Positions 36,894 to 47,470 of a DNA stretch of 64,000 nt are shown one piece after another. Numbering within the stretch: position 1 is the first letter of the stretch; each line of letters starts with the position of its first letter. Position numbers and translations under genes: made by a program. This stretch comes from Rickettsiella endosymbiont of Aleochara curtula (GTDB lineage Bacteria; Pseudomonadota; Gammaproteobacteria; Diplorickettsiales; Diplorickettsiaceae). Below the pieces are notes generated by a model. It had not been told where the DNA came from, searched no databases, and saw nothing but the letters and a program-made list of their open reading frames with translations. Location of the stretch: the NCBI RefSeq assembly GCF_964030935.1, contig NZ_OZ034990.1, forward strand, positions 248,001-312,000. The letters are read 5' to 3'.

Positions 36894-37439
36894 ATGTTAA
36901 TAAAAAAATTGTTCAAAATAAGTGTGATGACTGCAGCCTGTGTTAGTTTGGGCGCTTGTTCCACGGCCGATAAGAGTGAATTAGGTGATGTGACGGCCAA
37001 TCCCATGCATGCAGATAGCGCGTTGACACAGGGAGCCGGTGATGTCGGAAGTTTTGCTGGCGATGAGAGCACGCATCCTATGCAAGTAGGTGATCAAATC
37101 TATTATTTTGATTTTGATAAAAGTATCGTCCGTGAAGAAGATAAACCTTCGCTACAAGTACAGGCGCATTACCTAATTAGCCATCCACAAGCTAAAATAT
37201 TGATAACGGGTAATACCGACGAAAGAGGCAGTCGCGAATATAATATTGCGTTAGGCCGACGCCGCGCCTTAAGTGTACAACAGTTTTTGATCGCGAATGG
37301 CGTAAATGACAAGCAAATCTTAACGGTTAGTTATGGCGCGGAAAAACCGGTTGCGTTTGGTCATAGCGAAGCAGATTATGCAAAAAACCGTCGCGCTGAT
37401 TTACAGTATCAAACTCCGGTCATCACCGATAAGATGTAA
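36894..37439 (+). CDS. pal: peptidoglycan-associated lipoprotein Pal
   Basis: 181-residue outer-membrane lipoprotein that binds peptidoglycan through a C-terminal OmpA-like domain. The lipobox is SLGAC with the cysteine at about residue 22. The OmpA-C domain (about 70-178) has YYFDFDKSIV, then GNTDERGSREYNIALGRRRA, which carries the diaminopimelate-binding residues. It lies 19 bases after tolB and 15 bases before cpoB. Confidence 0.96.
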   Translation: MLIKKLFKISVMTAACVSLGACSTADKSELGDVTANPMHADSALTQGAGDVGSFAGDESTHPMQVGDQIYYFDFDKSIVREEDKPSLQVQAHYLISHPQAKILITGNTDERGSREYNIALGRRRALSVQQFLIANGVNDKQILTVSYGAEKPVAFGHSEADYAKNRRADLQYQTPVITDKM

Positions 37440-37454
37440 TATTAGGAATTAACT

Positions 37455-38549
37455 ATGCGATCGAATTTATCTTTAGATAGAGTACTCACGTTGCAAAATA
37501 GAGACTCGATTTTACCTGAAAGAATAAATTCGAGCCTAGTGAGGTCGATTAAGATTAGCTTATGCTGTGTGAGCTTATTAATAAGCTCACTCGCGTATGC
37601 ACTTGCACCCGTCGTTGATGCCTATGATGATGACGATGACGCGCCAGCGACATCATCTACTGCTACTACACCTTCAAGCCCAGCGAATGCACCGAGTCAG
37701 TCGAATAATACGCTACCTAATTCCGAACCCAGTCCAGCCGCGCCAAGTCCGCCAGCGGTGCCGAGTAATTCAGCTTCTTTTTCGTTGGAACAGCGCGTCA
37801 CGATTTTAGAGCGACAAATCGCTAATCTGAATCCTTTGTTGGTGCAAATCGATGATTTACAACAACAATTACAAACTTTACAGGGCAAAATTGAATCACA
37901 ACAACATGCGATCAAAGTATTAGAAGAGCAAGTACGTAATCAATATTTAGCTTTGGAAAAACGCTTGGCTCCACGAAGTAATCCGACGGCGGCTTATACT
38001 GGAAAATCGGCCGCTGTTTCAACACTGCCGGTTAATAGCCGCTTGGGTCCGCGTCCACTGGTTGATCTGAGTAGTTCTAAGAAAGAAGTGTCTCCTGACC
38101 GAAAGTCAATGATGCCTAATGCCGCGCCTACACCGGCGGCAGAGCGTGCTTATCAGGCTGCATTTCAATTGCTAAAAACCAAACAATACAACGAAGCGAT
38201 AGAAGCCTTTGAGACTTTCAATAAAAAATTTCCGAATGATCTGAATGTGGCGAATGCCGATTATTTTTTAGGTCAGTTGTACTTGTTACAAGGTCAAGCC
38301 GATCCCGCGATTAACTTCTTTAAACGTTTTATTACGCGTTATAGCCAAGATGCACGAGTTCCTGATGCTATGTTGCAATGTGGCTTAGCTTATTTTGCTA
38401 AGGGCGATAAGCAAATGGCGATGGAAACGTTTGAAAAAATAATTCAACAATATCCTGATTCGAAGGCCGCAGAAGCGGCTCAAGCCCGCTTACAGCAATT
38501 TAAAGCCATGATTTCTGCAGCGACTAATCCAACCAAAAACAAGGTTTAA
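37455..38549 (+). CDS. cpoB: cell division coordinator CpoB (YbgF)
   Basis: Periplasmic TPR protein that links PBP1B activity to Tol-Pal during septation. 364 residues, longer than E. coli (263). A signal sequence is preceded by an unusually long basic N-terminus (hydrophobic core at about 35-50, ending AYA). Then come an aspartate cluster and a Pro/Ser/Ala-rich low-complexity segment (about 55-110), the trimerising coiled coil (about 112-175, ERQIANLNPLLVQIDDLQQQ), a linker, and three TPR units (about 230-350, AFQLLKTKQYNEAIEAFETF). It ends the split tol-pal cluster. Confidence 0.93.
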   Translation: MRSNLSLDRVLTLQNRDSILPERINSSLVRSIKISLCCVSLLISSLAYALAPVVDAYDDDDDAPATSSTATTPSSPANAPSQSNNTLPNSEPSPAAPSPPAVPSNSASFSLEQRVTILERQIANLNPLLVQIDDLQQQLQTLQGKIESQQHAIKVLEEQVRNQYLALEKRLAPRSNPTAAYTGKSAAVSTLPVNSRLGPRPLVDLSSSKKEVSPDRKSMMPNAAPTPAAERAYQAAFQLLKTKQYNEAIEAFETFNKKFPNDLNVANADYFLGQLYLLQGQADPAINFFKRFITRYSQDARVPDAMLQCGLAYFAKGDKQMAMETFEKIIQQYPDSKAAEAAQARLQQFKAMISAATNPTKNKV

Positions 38550-38578
38550 AGAATTAAATGCATGAATATAAAACTCAA

Positions 38579-38647
38579 CGTCACGGCGAGCGAATGGAAT
38601 GAGCGTGGCATCCATGCATTGCCGCACCTGCGGTGCTCGCAATGACG
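38579..38647. repeat. interspersed inverted-repeat element, copy 5
   Basis: A short complete copy from CGTCACGGCGAGCGAATGG to GCTCGCAATGACG, with the inner hairpin GCACCTGCGGTGC. It lies between cpoB and truA, on one side of truA; copy 6 is on the other. Confidence 0.88.
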
Positions 38648-38669
38648 AGTGATATTTTACGTACTAGTA

Positions 38670-39491
38670 ATGTCGAGCAAGAATAATATTAAGCAGACGA
38701 TCAAGCTTATGAGAATTGCATTAGGGGTTTCTTATCAAGGTAGCGCCTACCACGGCTGGCAATCGCAAACGGGATTGTCGTGCATACAAACCTATTTAGA
38801 ACAAGCTATTAGTCATGTTGCGGATCATCCGATTGTGCTTAGCTGTGCCGGACGCACCGATAAAGGTGTGCATGCCTTAGGTCAAGTGGTGCATTTTGAT
38901 ACACTAGCGCAGCGATCCCAACAGGCGTGGTTATTAGGTTGCAACAGTCATTTACCCGCAGATATTCGGGTTAATTGGGTGAAGGGGGTGGAGTGTACTT
39001 TTCATGCGCGATTTTCTGCATTAGCACGGCGTTATCAGTATATTATTTATAATCAGCGCTTAAAAAGTGCACTATGGAATCAATATACCAGTCATTGTTA
39101 TTATCCCTTAAATGAAAGTGATATGCAGTCCGCTGCGCAGACTCTTATCGGCGTCCATGATTTTAGTTCATTTCGCGCAGCTAGTTGTCAAGCCAAGCAT
39201 GCACGACGCGAGGTGCAGTTTATTAAAGTCACGCGTGAAAAATGCTATGTTACCATCGATATTCAAGCCAATGCTTTTTTGCATCATATGGTACGCAATA
39301 TCAGTGCGGTATTAATGTCGATAGGCGCGGGTAAAAAACCTATCACTTGGGCTAAAGAAGTGTTATTAGCGCAAGACCGTCGTGCTGCTGATGTGACGGC
39401 TACACCGAATGGTTTATACTTATCCCAAGTAGTTTATCCAGAAAACTTTTCATTGCCTCAAACAGTAAATGATTTTTTCAAAATGATTTAA
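38670..39491 (+). CDS. truA: tRNA pseudouridine38-40 synthase TruA
   Basis: Converts uridines 38-40 in the anticodon arm of tRNAs to pseudouridine. About 273 residues. The catalytic aspartate lies in CAGRTDKGVHALGQVVHF. Other family segments are YQGSAYHGWQSQ near the start and FSSFRAASCQAKHARREV in the C-terminal half. The frame opens at a GTG (38649) inside the repeat element; ATG 38670 and ATG 38709 are both possible starts with no clear ribosome site. In E. coli truA is close to accD-folC-dedD; here potABCD separates them. Confidence 0.93.
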   Translation: MSSKNNIKQTIKLMRIALGVSYQGSAYHGWQSQTGLSCIQTYLEQAISHVADHPIVLSCAGRTDKGVHALGQVVHFDTLAQRSQQAWLLGCNSHLPADIRVNWVKGVECTFHARFSALARRYQYIIYNQRLKSALWNQYTSHCYYPLNESDMQSAAQTLIGVHDFSSFRAASCQAKHARREVQFIKVTREKCYVTIDIQANAFLHHMVRNISAVLMSIGAGKKPITWAKEVLLAQDRRAADVTATPNGLYLSQVVYPENFSLPQTVNDFFKMI

Positions 39492-39510
39492 GGGACCGGA
39501 GTTATTTTAT

Positions 39511-39546
39511 CTGGATTGCCGCGCGCCTTTGGCGCTCGCAATGACG
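39511..39546. repeat. interspersed inverted-repeat element, copy 6 (right half only)
   Basis: Only the right half remains: CTGGATTGCCGCGCG ... GGCGCTCGCAATGACG, with the small hairpin GCGCGCCTTTGGCGC. It lies between truA and potA. Confidence 0.8.
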
Positions 39547-39634
39547 AGATATAAAATACTTGGTTTTACTGAAGCTCTATTGCATAATCCCTTTCAATTT
39601 TACTATCCATCATGAAAGTGGGGTTACCTGTGTA

Positions 39635-40732
39635 ATGAATGGGAATGTTCTTGAACTCAAAGGAGTTACTAAACGCTTCGATGACGAAGATGTTTTAGAA
39701 GATATTAACTTCGAGGTGAGGCATGGCGAATTTTTGACCTTGCTGGGGCCTAGCGGTTGCGGAAAGACCACGTTGTTGCGTTTGATCTCGGGTTTTGAAC
39801 AACCTGATGGTGGCGTCATCTGCATTAATGGTGTTAATGTTAAAGGCTTAACGCCGCAAGAACGTCACGTAAATACCGTTTTTCAAAGTTATGCTTTATT
39901 TCCTCATCTGAATGTTTTTGACAATATTGCTTTCGGTTTGCGTTGCAAAGGTGGATTATCGAAAGCAGAGATTAAGCAACAGGTTGATGAAGCTTTAAAT
40001 ATGGTGAAGTTGGCACACTTAAGTGCGCGTAAACCCGAACAATTAAGTGGCGGACAACAGCAACGTGTAGCCATTGCCAGGGCTGTAGTGAATAAACCCA
40101 GCATTCTTTTATTGGACGAGCCGTTAAGTTCTTTAGACTATCGCTTGCGCAAAACCATGCAGCTGGAGTTAAAGCAGCTACAAACCCAATTGGGCATTAC
40201 GTTTATCTTTGTGACGCATGATCAAGAAGAGGCCTTGTCGATGTCGGATCGCGTGGTGGTGATGCATGAAGGACGTATCGAACAAATCGGTACGCCGCGA
40301 GAAGTGTACGAAGAACCACATAGTTTACGTGTGGCACGTTTCATAGGTGAGGTAAATATTTTCGAAACACAAATTATTTCTGCCGATGAACATGTGTTTC
40401 ATGCGGTGATTGAAGGTAAAGAGTTTACGTTAAAAAATCGACGCCATTTTTCCAAGAGTCAAAAGGTCTATACTTTAGTCAGGCCCGAAGATCTAGAGGT
40501 TTGGTCGCCGGCTGAAGTCACCGATACGTCGCAAATGTTTCCGGGTGTGGTTGAACAAGTGATTTACAAAGGTTCTACCGTGGATCTGATGGTGCGTTTG
40601 GAAAGTCAAAATTTATTGGCCGCCACACAATTTTTCAATGAAGACGATGAAAAATTAGATTTCCATAGTGGAGAGTCGGTGTGGGTGCACTGGATTCCGG
40701 GATGGGAGGTAATTTTACCTGATGAAAGTTGA
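39635..40732 (+). CDS. potA: spermidine/putrescine ABC transporter ATPase
   Basis: ATP-hydrolysing subunit of the polyamine importer PotABCD, 365 residues. The ATPase domain (about 1-235) has Walker A GPSGCGKTT, signature LSGGQQQR and Walker B ILLLDEPLSSLD. A C-terminal TOBE regulatory domain follows (about 285-360). The frame opens at a TTG (39560), but MNGNVLELKGVTKRFDDE from 39635 matches the PotA N-terminus. It overlaps potB by 11 bases. Polyamine uptake suits a bacterium living in a host cell. Confidence 0.94.
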   Translation: MNGNVLELKGVTKRFDDEDVLEDINFEVRHGEFLTLLGPSGCGKTTLLRLISGFEQPDGGVICINGVNVKGLTPQERHVNTVFQSYALFPHLNVFDNIAFGLRCKGGLSKAEIKQQVDEALNMVKLAHLSARKPEQLSGGQQQRVAIARAVVNKPSILLLDEPLSSLDYRLRKTMQLELKQLQTQLGITFIFVTHDQEEALSMSDRVVVMHEGRIEQIGTPREVYEEPHSLRVARFIGEVNIFETQIISADEHVFHAVIEGKEFTLKNRRHFSKSQKVYTLVRPEDLEVWSPAEVTDTSQMFPGVVEQVIYKGSTVDLMVRLESQNLLAATQFFNEDDEKLDFHSGESVWVHWIPGWEVILPDES

Positions 40733-41588
40733 TCGCCTCTTTAAAGGAAGTACCATAGGTATCATTTGGCTGTGGTTGTCTGTATTTGCTTTACTGCCGA
40801 CGCTACTGGTATTGATAATAAGTTTACTGGAAAATGATCCGGCCAATCTTATTCGTTGGAAATTTTCACTGCAAAATTATCAAGCTTTATTAAATCCTAT
40901 TTATTTTAAGGTATTTTGGCATTCATTTTGTGTAGCCGGACTGTGTAGTTTAATTTGCTTAATACTAAGTTATCCGTTTGCTTATCTGTTAGCGCGACTC
41001 GATTCTAGATATAAGAGTTTATTATTATTTTTAGTGATCATTCCTTTTTGGACCAGTTCCTTAATCCGTACTTATGCGATTATCTCAATATTAAAAGCAA
41101 AAGGTTTGTTAAACACCTTACTACTTTCACTCGGCATCATTCACCACCCGTTAACCATTTTATATACCACTACCGCAGTGATTATTGGTTTGGTATACAG
41201 CTTATTGCCATTTATGATTTTGCCTTTGTATGCCAATATCGAAAAATTAGATACACAATTTATTGATGCAGCGCGTGATTTGGGAGCAAATAGCCTAACT
41301 ATTTTGACGCGCGTGATTTTACCCTTAACGCTGCCGGGTATTATGGGCGGCATCATTTTGGTGTTCTTGCCAGCGATGAGTATGTTTTATATTCCGGATA
41401 TTTTGGGCGGAGCAAAATCCTTGTTGGTGGGGAACCTTATTCAAAATGAATTTTTATCCGCGCATAATTGGCCTTTGGGTTCTGCGGTGAGTATGGTGCT
41501 GACGTTAGCAATGGGTGTACTGTTGTTACTCTATCGACGTGCCAATAAAATTGGACAATATTACGATGAACCGATTGGCGAGATTTAG
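40722..41588 (+). CDS. potB: spermidine/putrescine ABC transporter permease PotB
   Basis: Inner-membrane permease of 288 residues with six helices. The EAA loop that docks to PotA is DAARDLGANSLTILTRVILP (about 185-204). It overlaps potA by 11 bases and potC by 23 bases, so the operon is tightly coupled. Confidence 0.93.
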   Translation: MKVDRLFKGSTIGIIWLWLSVFALLPTLLVLIISLLENDPANLIRWKFSLQNYQALLNPIYFKVFWHSFCVAGLCSLICLILSYPFAYLLARLDSRYKSLLLFLVIIPFWTSSLIRTYAIISILKAKGLLNTLLLSLGIIHHPLTILYTTTAVIIGLVYSLLPFMILPLYANIEKLDTQFIDAARDLGANSLTILTRVILPLTLPGIMGGIILVFLPAMSMFYIPDILGGAKSLLVGNLIQNEFLSAHNWPLGSAVSMVLTLAMGVLLLLYRRANKIGQYYDEPIGEI

Positions 41589-42339
41589 TTATTTGGCAGT
41601 GATCTACTGCTTTTTTTATTTTCCTATCATTTTGTTGATTATTTATTCTTTTAATAATTCAACCTACTCATTGCTTTGGCATGGATTTACTTTAGATTGG
41701 TATAAACAATTAGGTGATGATAGCAATCTTGCGGTTGTCGCGTTGCATTCATTAGAAGTGGGCGTGTTAGCGGCAAGTTTTGCAACCTTGATAGGTACGA
41801 TTGCGGCAACCTGTCTGTATCGTTATCGATTCTTTGGTAAGCATTTACTGCATGGTTTATTGTTTGTATTGATAGTCTCGCCGGATATCGTCATGGGGAT
41901 TTCATTGTTGATCCTATTTTTTTTACTGAACATGCGTTTAGGTTTTTGGTCATTGTTATTATCGCATATTACTTTTTGTATTCCTTTTGTGGCGGTCACG
42001 GTTTATAGTCGCTTGACTGGTTTAGATAAAAATATTTTTGAAGCCGCGCGTGATTTAGGTGCGAATGACTTTATGAGTTTTCGGCGGATTATTATTCCTA
42101 TGTTATGGCCGGCTATTTTAGCAGGTTGGTTATTAAGTTTTACCTTATCACTCGATGATGTGATCATTAGTTTTTTTGTCACCGGTCCCGATTTTCAAAT
42201 TTTACCCTTATATATTTATTCCTTAGTGCGCATAGGATTAAAACCGGAATTGAACGCGCTGTGTTCAGTGATGTTTGCGATTACCTTATTTATCGTGGTG
42301 GCCTTCCAACTCGTCTTACCTAAAAAGGTCAAACAATAA
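41566..42339 (+). CDS. potC: spermidine/putrescine ABC transporter permease PotC
   Basis: Second permease, 257 residues, six helices. The EAA loop is EAARDLGANDFMSFRRIIIP. The frame is open from 41515, but MNRLARFSYLAVIYCFFYFP from the ATG at 41566 gives the normal short N-terminus before helix 1. It overlaps the end of potB and is followed two bases later by potD. Confidence 0.92.
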   Translation: MNRLARFSYLAVIYCFFYFPIILLIIYSFNNSTYSLLWHGFTLDWYKQLGDDSNLAVVALHSLEVGVLAASFATLIGTIAATCLYRYRFFGKHLLHGLLFVLIVSPDIVMGISLLILFFLLNMRLGFWSLLLSHITFCIPFVAVTVYSRLTGLDKNIFEAARDLGANDFMSFRRIIIPMLWPAILAGWLLSFTLSLDDVIISFFVTGPDFQILPLYIYSLVRIGLKPELNALCSVMFAITLFIVVAFQLVLPKKVKQ

Positions 42340-42341
42340 TT

Positions 42342-43376
42342 ATGCGTCTGGTTTGCTTCTTAATCTTGGGGTTGTTTTTTCTTGCTAGACCTGCGATTGC
42401 AGAAGAAAATATCGTTAATATTTATAACTGGTCGAGCTATATCTCCGGCGATGTATTAAAAGAGTTTACTCAAGAGACTGGAATCAAAGTCAATTATACG
42501 ACTTATGACAGTAATGAGACTTTGTATGCGAAGCTTAAAGCGAATCCGCATACCGGCTATGATGTTATCGTGCCATCGACTTATTTTGTCGATCGCATGC
42601 GCCAACAAGGCATGTTACAAGCATTGGATAAATCTCGTTTACCGAATTTTAAAAATCTAAATCCGGCGTTACTGAATAAATCCTATGATCCAGATAATCG
42701 TTATAGTATTCCGTATTTTTGGACTTCAACCGGTATCGTTGTTAATAGCAAGATTCATTCCGCACAACAATTACAAGCCTGGGCAGACTTTTGGAATCCG
42801 CGTTACCGTAAACAATTACTTTTATTAGACGATGTGCATGAAGTGTTTTCCATGGCATTGATGGTGTTAGGTTATTCACCGAATGACATCGATCCGGAGC
42901 ATATACGTTTGGCCTATCTCAAATTAAGGCAATTAATGCCGAATGTACGCTTGTTTAATAACGATGGGGTAAAATCACTTTTCATTGATGAAGACTTAAG
43001 TGTCGGTATGGCTTGGAATGGTGATATTTATCAAGCGGCACAAGAAAATCCTGCGTTACGTTTTATTTATCCTAAAGAAGGCTTTGTGATTTCTATCGAT
43101 AGTATGGCGATTCCAATCGGCGCATCCCATGTCAATAATGCTTATATTTTTATCAATTTTATATTAAGACCGGATATTGCTAAAAAAATGAGTTTGGCGA
43201 CCGGCTATCCGACACCTAATCTTGCTGCGTATAAACTAATGCCGAAGGCCATCTTGAATAATTCCATGATTTATCCTGATAAAAAGACCTTACAGCGTAG
43301 TGTGGTACAAGTTGATGTTGGGGCCGCAGAAAGTATTTATCAACATTATTGGGAATTGTTGAAAATTGGTGGTTGA
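42342..43376 (+). CDS. potD: spermidine/putrescine-binding periplasmic protein PotD
   Basis: Solute-binding subunit of the polyamine importer. 344 residues with a signal peptide (1-20, ending PAIA). The family N-terminus NIYNWSSYISGDVLKEFTQE follows, then GYDVIVPSTYFVDRM and the ligand-contact region PYFWTSTGIVVN. YYVGMAWNGD-like residues are seen as SVGMAWNGDIYQA. It completes potABCD in the standard order. Confidence 0.94.
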   Translation: MRLVCFLILGLFFLARPAIAEENIVNIYNWSSYISGDVLKEFTQETGIKVNYTTYDSNETLYAKLKANPHTGYDVIVPSTYFVDRMRQQGMLQALDKSRLPNFKNLNPALLNKSYDPDNRYSIPYFWTSTGIVVNSKIHSAQQLQAWADFWNPRYRKQLLLLDDVHEVFSMALMVLGYSPNDIDPEHIRLAYLKLRQLMPNVRLFNNDGVKSLFIDEDLSVGMAWNGDIYQAAQENPALRFIYPKEGFVISIDSMAIPIGASHVNNAYIFINFILRPDIAKKMSLATGYPTPNLAAYKLMPKAILNNSMIYPDKKTLQRSVVQVDVGAAESIYQHYWELLKIGG

Positions 43377-43394
43377 GGCGCATTATCAATTAAT

Positions 43395-43472
43395 CGTCAT
43401 TGCGAGCACCATAGGTGCGTGGCAATCCATGGATGGCCACGGCCTTACTGACGTTTCGGCCTCGCCATGACG
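43395..43472. repeat. interspersed inverted-repeat element, copy 7
   Basis: A full copy from CGTCATTGCGAGC to CTCGCCATGACG with the long right arm GGCCTTACTGACGTTTCGGCC, close to copy 3 in sequence. It lies between potD and accD. Confidence 0.88.
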
Positions 43473-43570
43473 GGCTTTTTAATTTTTGTACTGTGCATAG
43501 TTGAACGGTATATACTAAAGGTTTAAGAAGAAAAGATTTAATTAGCGGGTGAGGGGTTAATAGGAAACTT

Positions 43571-44464
43571 ATGAGTTGGTTAAAAAAAGTCATTAAAGGA
43601 ATTCAGACCGTGGTTCGCAATACCACGGGTGTTCCTGAAAATAGTTGGATTAAATGTGATTCCTGCGGCGCAGTCTTATATCGTGCGGAATTTGAACGAA
43701 ATCTGATGGTTTGTCCCACCTGTAATCATCATCATCGGGTTAAAGCGCGTAAACGTTTAGCGCAACTTTTAGATCCTGAAACCGGGCAAGAAATAGGCAG
43801 TCAAATAGAAGCAATGGATAGACTCAAATTTAAAGATCAATTTAAATATAAAGATCGCTTGCAATCGGCCATGAAAAAAACCGGTGAAAAAGAAGCCTTG
43901 TTAGTCATGCAAGGAAAATTAAAGGATAGGGCCGTTGTTTGCGCGGCGTTTGAGTTCGATTTTATGGGTGGATCGATGGGCGCTGCAGTAGGCGAACGTT
44001 TTGTGCAAGGTGTATTAAGGGCGATAGAAGAAGATATTCCTTTTATCTGTATCTCGGCGAGTGGTGGAGCGCGGATGCAGGAAGGTTTATTTTCATTAAT
44101 GCAGATGGCAAAAACCAGTGCCGTTCTGGCTAAGCTTAAGCAGAAAGGATTGCCGTTCATTTCTGTGTTAACCGATCCGACCATGGGTGGTGTATCGGCA
44201 AGCTTTGCAAATCTCGGTGATGTTATTATTGCAGAACCTAAAGCTTTAATCGGCTTTGCCGGCCCGCGGGTTATTGAACAAACCGTACGTCAAGTATTAC
44301 CCGAAGGCTTTCAGCGTAGTGAATTTTTGTTAGCGCATGGCGCCATCGATATGATCGTCGACAGAAGGGAATTAAAAGATAAAATTGCTTCGTTATTAAA
44401 TAAATTGATGGCAGCGAATCAAGGACGTTATTCACTCACAGCCATTGCCAATGACGATCTCTAA
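43571..44464 (+). CDS. accD: acetyl-CoA carboxylase carboxyltransferase subunit beta
   Basis: Half of the carboxyltransferase that makes malonyl-CoA for fatty-acid synthesis; works with AccA. 297 residues. The N-terminal zinc ribbon has four cysteines (CDSCG at about 30 and CPTCN at about 49). The crotonase-like core includes [20 protein letters not shown] and [18 protein letters not shown]. folC overlaps its 3' end by 14 bases, the conserved accD-folC pair. Confidence 0.96.
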   Translation: MSWLKKVIKGIQTVVRNTTGVPENSWIKCDSCGAVLYRAEFERNLMVCPTCNHHHRVKARKRLAQLLDPETGQEIGSQIEAMDRLKFKDQFKYKDRLQSAMKKTGEKEALLVMQGKLKDRAVVCAAFEFDFMGGSMGAAVGERFVQGVLRAIEEDIPFICISASGGARMQEGLFSLMQMAKTSAVLAKLKQKGLPFISVLTDPTMGGVSASFANLGDVIIAEPKALIGFAGPRVIEQTVRQVLPEGFQRSEFLLAHGAIDMIVDRRELKDKIASLLNKLMAANQGRYSLTAIANDDL

Positions 44465-45731
44465 TGAATTAAGCTTAGATTCTCGAACATTATCCGATTG
44501 GTTAGCGTACATTGAGGCTTGTCATCCTAGCAGTATTGATCTAGGTTTAAAACGCATTTCACACGTTGCAGAGCGCTTAGCAGTATTAAACTTTAATTGT
44601 CCGGTGGTGATGGTTGCTGGAACGAATGGTAAAGGCTCTAATGTTGCTTTGACTGCCGCTATTTTAAGTGCAGCCGGTTACCGAGTCGGTACCTATACTT
44701 CACCGCATCTTATTCGTTATCAGGAACGTATCCAAATTGCCGGGCAGTGCATTAGCGATCAAGACTTATGCCGCGTTTTTCTAGATATTGAAAAAACCCG
44801 CGGTGATATTTTGTTGACTTATTTTGAGTTTGGAACCTTAGCTGCTTTATGTTATTTCAAACAAGCCGCATTAGACGCAATTATTTTAGAAATAGGTTTA
44901 GGTGGTCGTTTGGATGCCGTCAATTGTGTGGATGCGGATCTAGCTATTATCAGCATGATAGATTTAGATCATATGGATTGGCTGGGTGATACGCGTGAAA
45001 AAATTGGTTTTGAAAAAGCCGGCATCATGCGTCCGAATCGACCGTGTGTGTGTGGCGACTTTGAGCCGCCGCAATCTATCCTCAACACCGCCCAATCTTT
45101 AGCCAGTCCCTTATATCGGCAAGGCATAGAATTTGATTATAAAATGCAGGGACAATCCTGGTCGTGGATCAGTCAACAACTGACTCTGCGTGATTTACCT
45201 TTACCCAACATCGATTTACAGAATGCTGCGACAGTTTTGCAAGCTGTCGAATTACTCGGCGAGTATTTTATTATTACACCCCTGGCCATACAAGAAGGTT
45301 TAAAGCGGGTTTTTATACCCGGTCGCTTTCAAATCATTGAAAAAAATGCCCGCCAAATTATTATTGATGTCGCACATAATCCTGCCGGTGGGGAATGTTT
45401 ATCAAAACGTTTGGCGAATACTCCTTGTTTAGGAAATACCTATGCCGTAGCGGGTATGTTGGCTACTAAAGATATTAGTAATACCTTGCGCCCTTTAAGG
45501 CATCATGTGGATCATTGGTATGTCTGTGATCTGGCTGAACAAAACGGCGCGAAAGCAACACAATTAAAACAAGCATTATTAGAGCTTGAAGTTAGCCAAA
45601 CCATTTTAGAGTTTTCATCCCCTGATGGAGCTTTTCAACAGGCTTATCGACAGTTACAAAAAAATGATCGACTGCTGGTTTTTGGTTCTTTCCATACGGC
45701 AGCGGTGATCTACCGTTATTTAGAGGGTTAA
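44451..45731 (+). CDS. folC: bifunctional dihydrofolate/folylpolyglutamate synthase
   Basis: Adds glutamate to dihydropteroate (making dihydrofolate) and to folates. About 426 residues. The P-loop is [18 protein letters not shown]; the Mur-ligase-like region has [13 protein letters not shown] and the later [16 protein letters not shown] at 44445 also opens the frame, but the ATG at 44451 is more likely. Its start overlaps accD. In E. coli dedD follows folC directly; here about 6 kb of transporter and copper genes intervenes. Confidence 0.95.
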   Translation: MTISNELSLDSRTLSDWLAYIEACHPSSIDLGLKRISHVAERLAVLNFNCPVVMVAGTNGKGSNVALTAAILSAAGYRVGTYTSPHLIRYQERIQIAGQCISDQDLCRVFLDIEKTRGDILLTYFEFGTLAALCYFKQAALDAIILEIGLGGRLDAVNCVDADLAIISMIDLDHMDWLGDTREKIGFEKAGIMRPNRPCVCGDFEPPQSILNTAQSLASPLYRQGIEFDYKMQGQSWSWISQQLTLRDLPLPNIDLQNAATVLQAVELLGEYFIITPLAIQEGLKRVFIPGRFQIIEKNARQIIIDVAHNPAGGECLSKRLANTPCLGNTYAVAGMLATKDISNTLRPLRHHVDHWYVCDLAEQNGAKATQLKQALLELEVSQTILEFSSPDGAFQQAYRQLQKNDRLLVFGSFHTAAVIYRYLEG

Positions 45732-45779
45732 TTTTTTTTATAAAAAGGTAACGAATTCAATTGTAGAATTAAAAATCAC

Positions 45780-45907
45780 CGTCATGGCGAGGCCGAAACG
45801 TGAGTGAGGCCGCGGCCATCCATGGATTGCCACGCACCTGCGGTGCTCGCAGACGGTTAATATTTTACACGTTCGCAATGGCAGGGTTTGCCACGCTTTG
45901 CAATGAC
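45780..45907. repeat. interspersed inverted-repeat element, copy 8 with trailing fragment
   Basis: Inverted relative to copies 3 and 7: it starts CGTCATGGCGAGGCCGAAACG and ends GCACCTGCGGTGCTCGC. A second right-end fragment (GTTCGCAATGGCAGGG to TTGCAATGACATG) follows. It lies between folC and the purine permease gene. Confidence 0.85.
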
Positions 45908-45950
45908 ATGTAGGTTCTATTCGCGAGACTTCTATTTTTGCAGGATAAAC

Positions 45951-47291
45951 ATGATCAAGCCAAAGAAAAACTTACTAGACACATATTTTAATATTCACGC
46001 ACGTGGTAGTACTGTGCAGCGGGAAGTGATGGCTGGCTTAACTATTTTTTTGGCCATGCTATATTCTGTGATCGTCATCCCTAATATGTTAAAGCTGGCG
46101 GGTTTTCCGCCGTTAGCGACGTTTATTACCACGTGTTTGGTGGCGGCGTTTGGTTCTTTGTTGATGGGATTATGGGCCAATTTACCGATGGCGATAGGTT
46201 GTGCGGTTTCGCTTACCGCATTTACGACTTTCAGTATCGTCTTAACTCAACATCTGAGTATTGCTGTGGCTTTAGGTGCGGTGTTTTGGTTAGGGATTTT
46301 GTTTACACTCATTTCGATAACCGGAATACGTGCCTGGATTTTGCGTAATTTACCTCAGGGTGTGGCGTGTGGTATTGGGATAGGGATAGGTTTGTTTTTA
46401 TTATTGATTGCCGCCACCAGCATTGGTTTAATCATTAAAAATCCGCAGCAAGGCTTACCGCTGCATTTAGGCATGTTTACTTCCTTTCCTGCACTGATGA
46501 CGTTGCTAGGGTTGGCGATGATTTTTGGTTTGGAAAGAAGAGGTGTTCCAGGGGCGGTGCTATGGGTGATCCTATTTATTTCGGTGTTGGGTTTGTGGCT
46601 CGATCCACAGGTTAAATATCACGGATTGTTTGCAGTGCCGCATTTATTTAACGCAAAAACCGCAGGGTTATTTTTGCATTTAGATATTATTGGAGCCTTG
46701 CATCTTAGCGTATTACCTAGTGTTTTAGCGTTAGTCATGACCGCGGTATTTGATGCTACTGGTACGATACATGCGGTAGCCAGTCAGGCCAAATTGTTAC
46801 AGGCCAATCAACCGATGAAAAATGAATCGAGAGCTTTAACCGCAGATTCTGTGAGCAGTATTTTTGCGGGTTTAATCGGTGCTTCACCGGCGGCGGTGTA
46901 CATAGAATCAGCTGCGGGTACAGCCGTAGGCGGGAAAACCGGTTTGACGGCAACCATAGTGGGGCTGTTATTTTTGCTGACGTTATTTATTTCACCTTTG
47001 GCTTATTTAGTGCCCGCTTATGCTACGGCGCCGGCTTTAATGTATGTAGGTTTATTGATGCTAAGTAATGTATCCAAACTAAACTTTGCTGATTTTGTCG
47101 ATGCTTTATCGGGATTATTATGCGCGGCTTTTATTGTATTAACCTGTAATATTGTGACGGGTATTATGCTAGGATTTAGTACTCTGGTAATAGGTCGCCT
47201 CTGTGCGGGAGAATGGCGACAGCTCACCCCGGGAACGGTGCTGATTGCAGTGATATTAGTGCTATTTTATATCAGTGGTTCGGCTATTTAA
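45951..47291 (+). CDS. AzgA-family purine (adenine/guanine/hypoxanthine) permease
   Basis: Proton-coupled nucleobase importer of 446 residues, about 13 membrane helices. The family N-terminus ([20 protein letters not shown]) and the substrate-site segments ([17 protein letters not shown] and [17 protein letters not shown]) are clear. E. coli GhxP, GhxQ and PurP are relatives; the exact purine cannot be told. The open frame starts at TTG 45888 inside the repeat, but AGGA precedes the ATG at 45951. It would let the bacterium take host purines. Confidence 0.9.
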   Translation: MIKPKKNLLDTYFNIHARGSTVQREVMAGLTIFLAMLYSVIVIPNMLKLAGFPPLATFITTCLVAAFGSLLMGLWANLPMAIGCAVSLTAFTTFSIVLTQHLSIAVALGAVFWLGILFTLISITGIRAWILRNLPQGVACGIGIGIGLFLLLIAATSIGLIIKNPQQGLPLHLGMFTSFPALMTLLGLAMIFGLERRGVPGAVLWVILFISVLGLWLDPQVKYHGLFAVPHLFNAKTAGLFLHLDIIGALHLSVLPSVLALVMTAVFDATGTIHAVASQAKLLQANQPMKNESRALTADSVSSIFAGLIGASPAAVYIESAAGTAVGGKTGLTATIVGLLFLLTLFISPLAYLVPAYATAPALMYVGLLMLSNVSKLNFADFVDALSGLLCAAFIVLTCNIVTGIMLGFSTLVIGRLCAGEWRQLTPGTVLIAVILVLFYISGSAI

Positions 47292-47395
47292 ATCTAATCT
47301 AGATTATCTATATTTATAGATAAATTTATATCTTTTAAAACTTAAATGTTCTTTTTTTGCGCATTTTAAGTAGCTTTAGCTATGGCTTTCCCGTA

Positions 47396-47415
47396 AGCTG
47401 CTAGTGCTAGCAGCT
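47396..47415. repeat. short perfect palindrome upstream of the SbmA-like gene
   Basis: AGCTGCTAG-TG-CTAGCAGCT, nine bases each side. It lies about 55 bases before the start codon of the ABC gene. It could be an operator or an RNA hairpin; nothing further supports either. Confidence 0.5.
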
Positions 47416-47470
47416 GCGCATTCGATGTATGGCTTAATGAGAAAAAAGGGCATCTGGCAGCACCAATAAT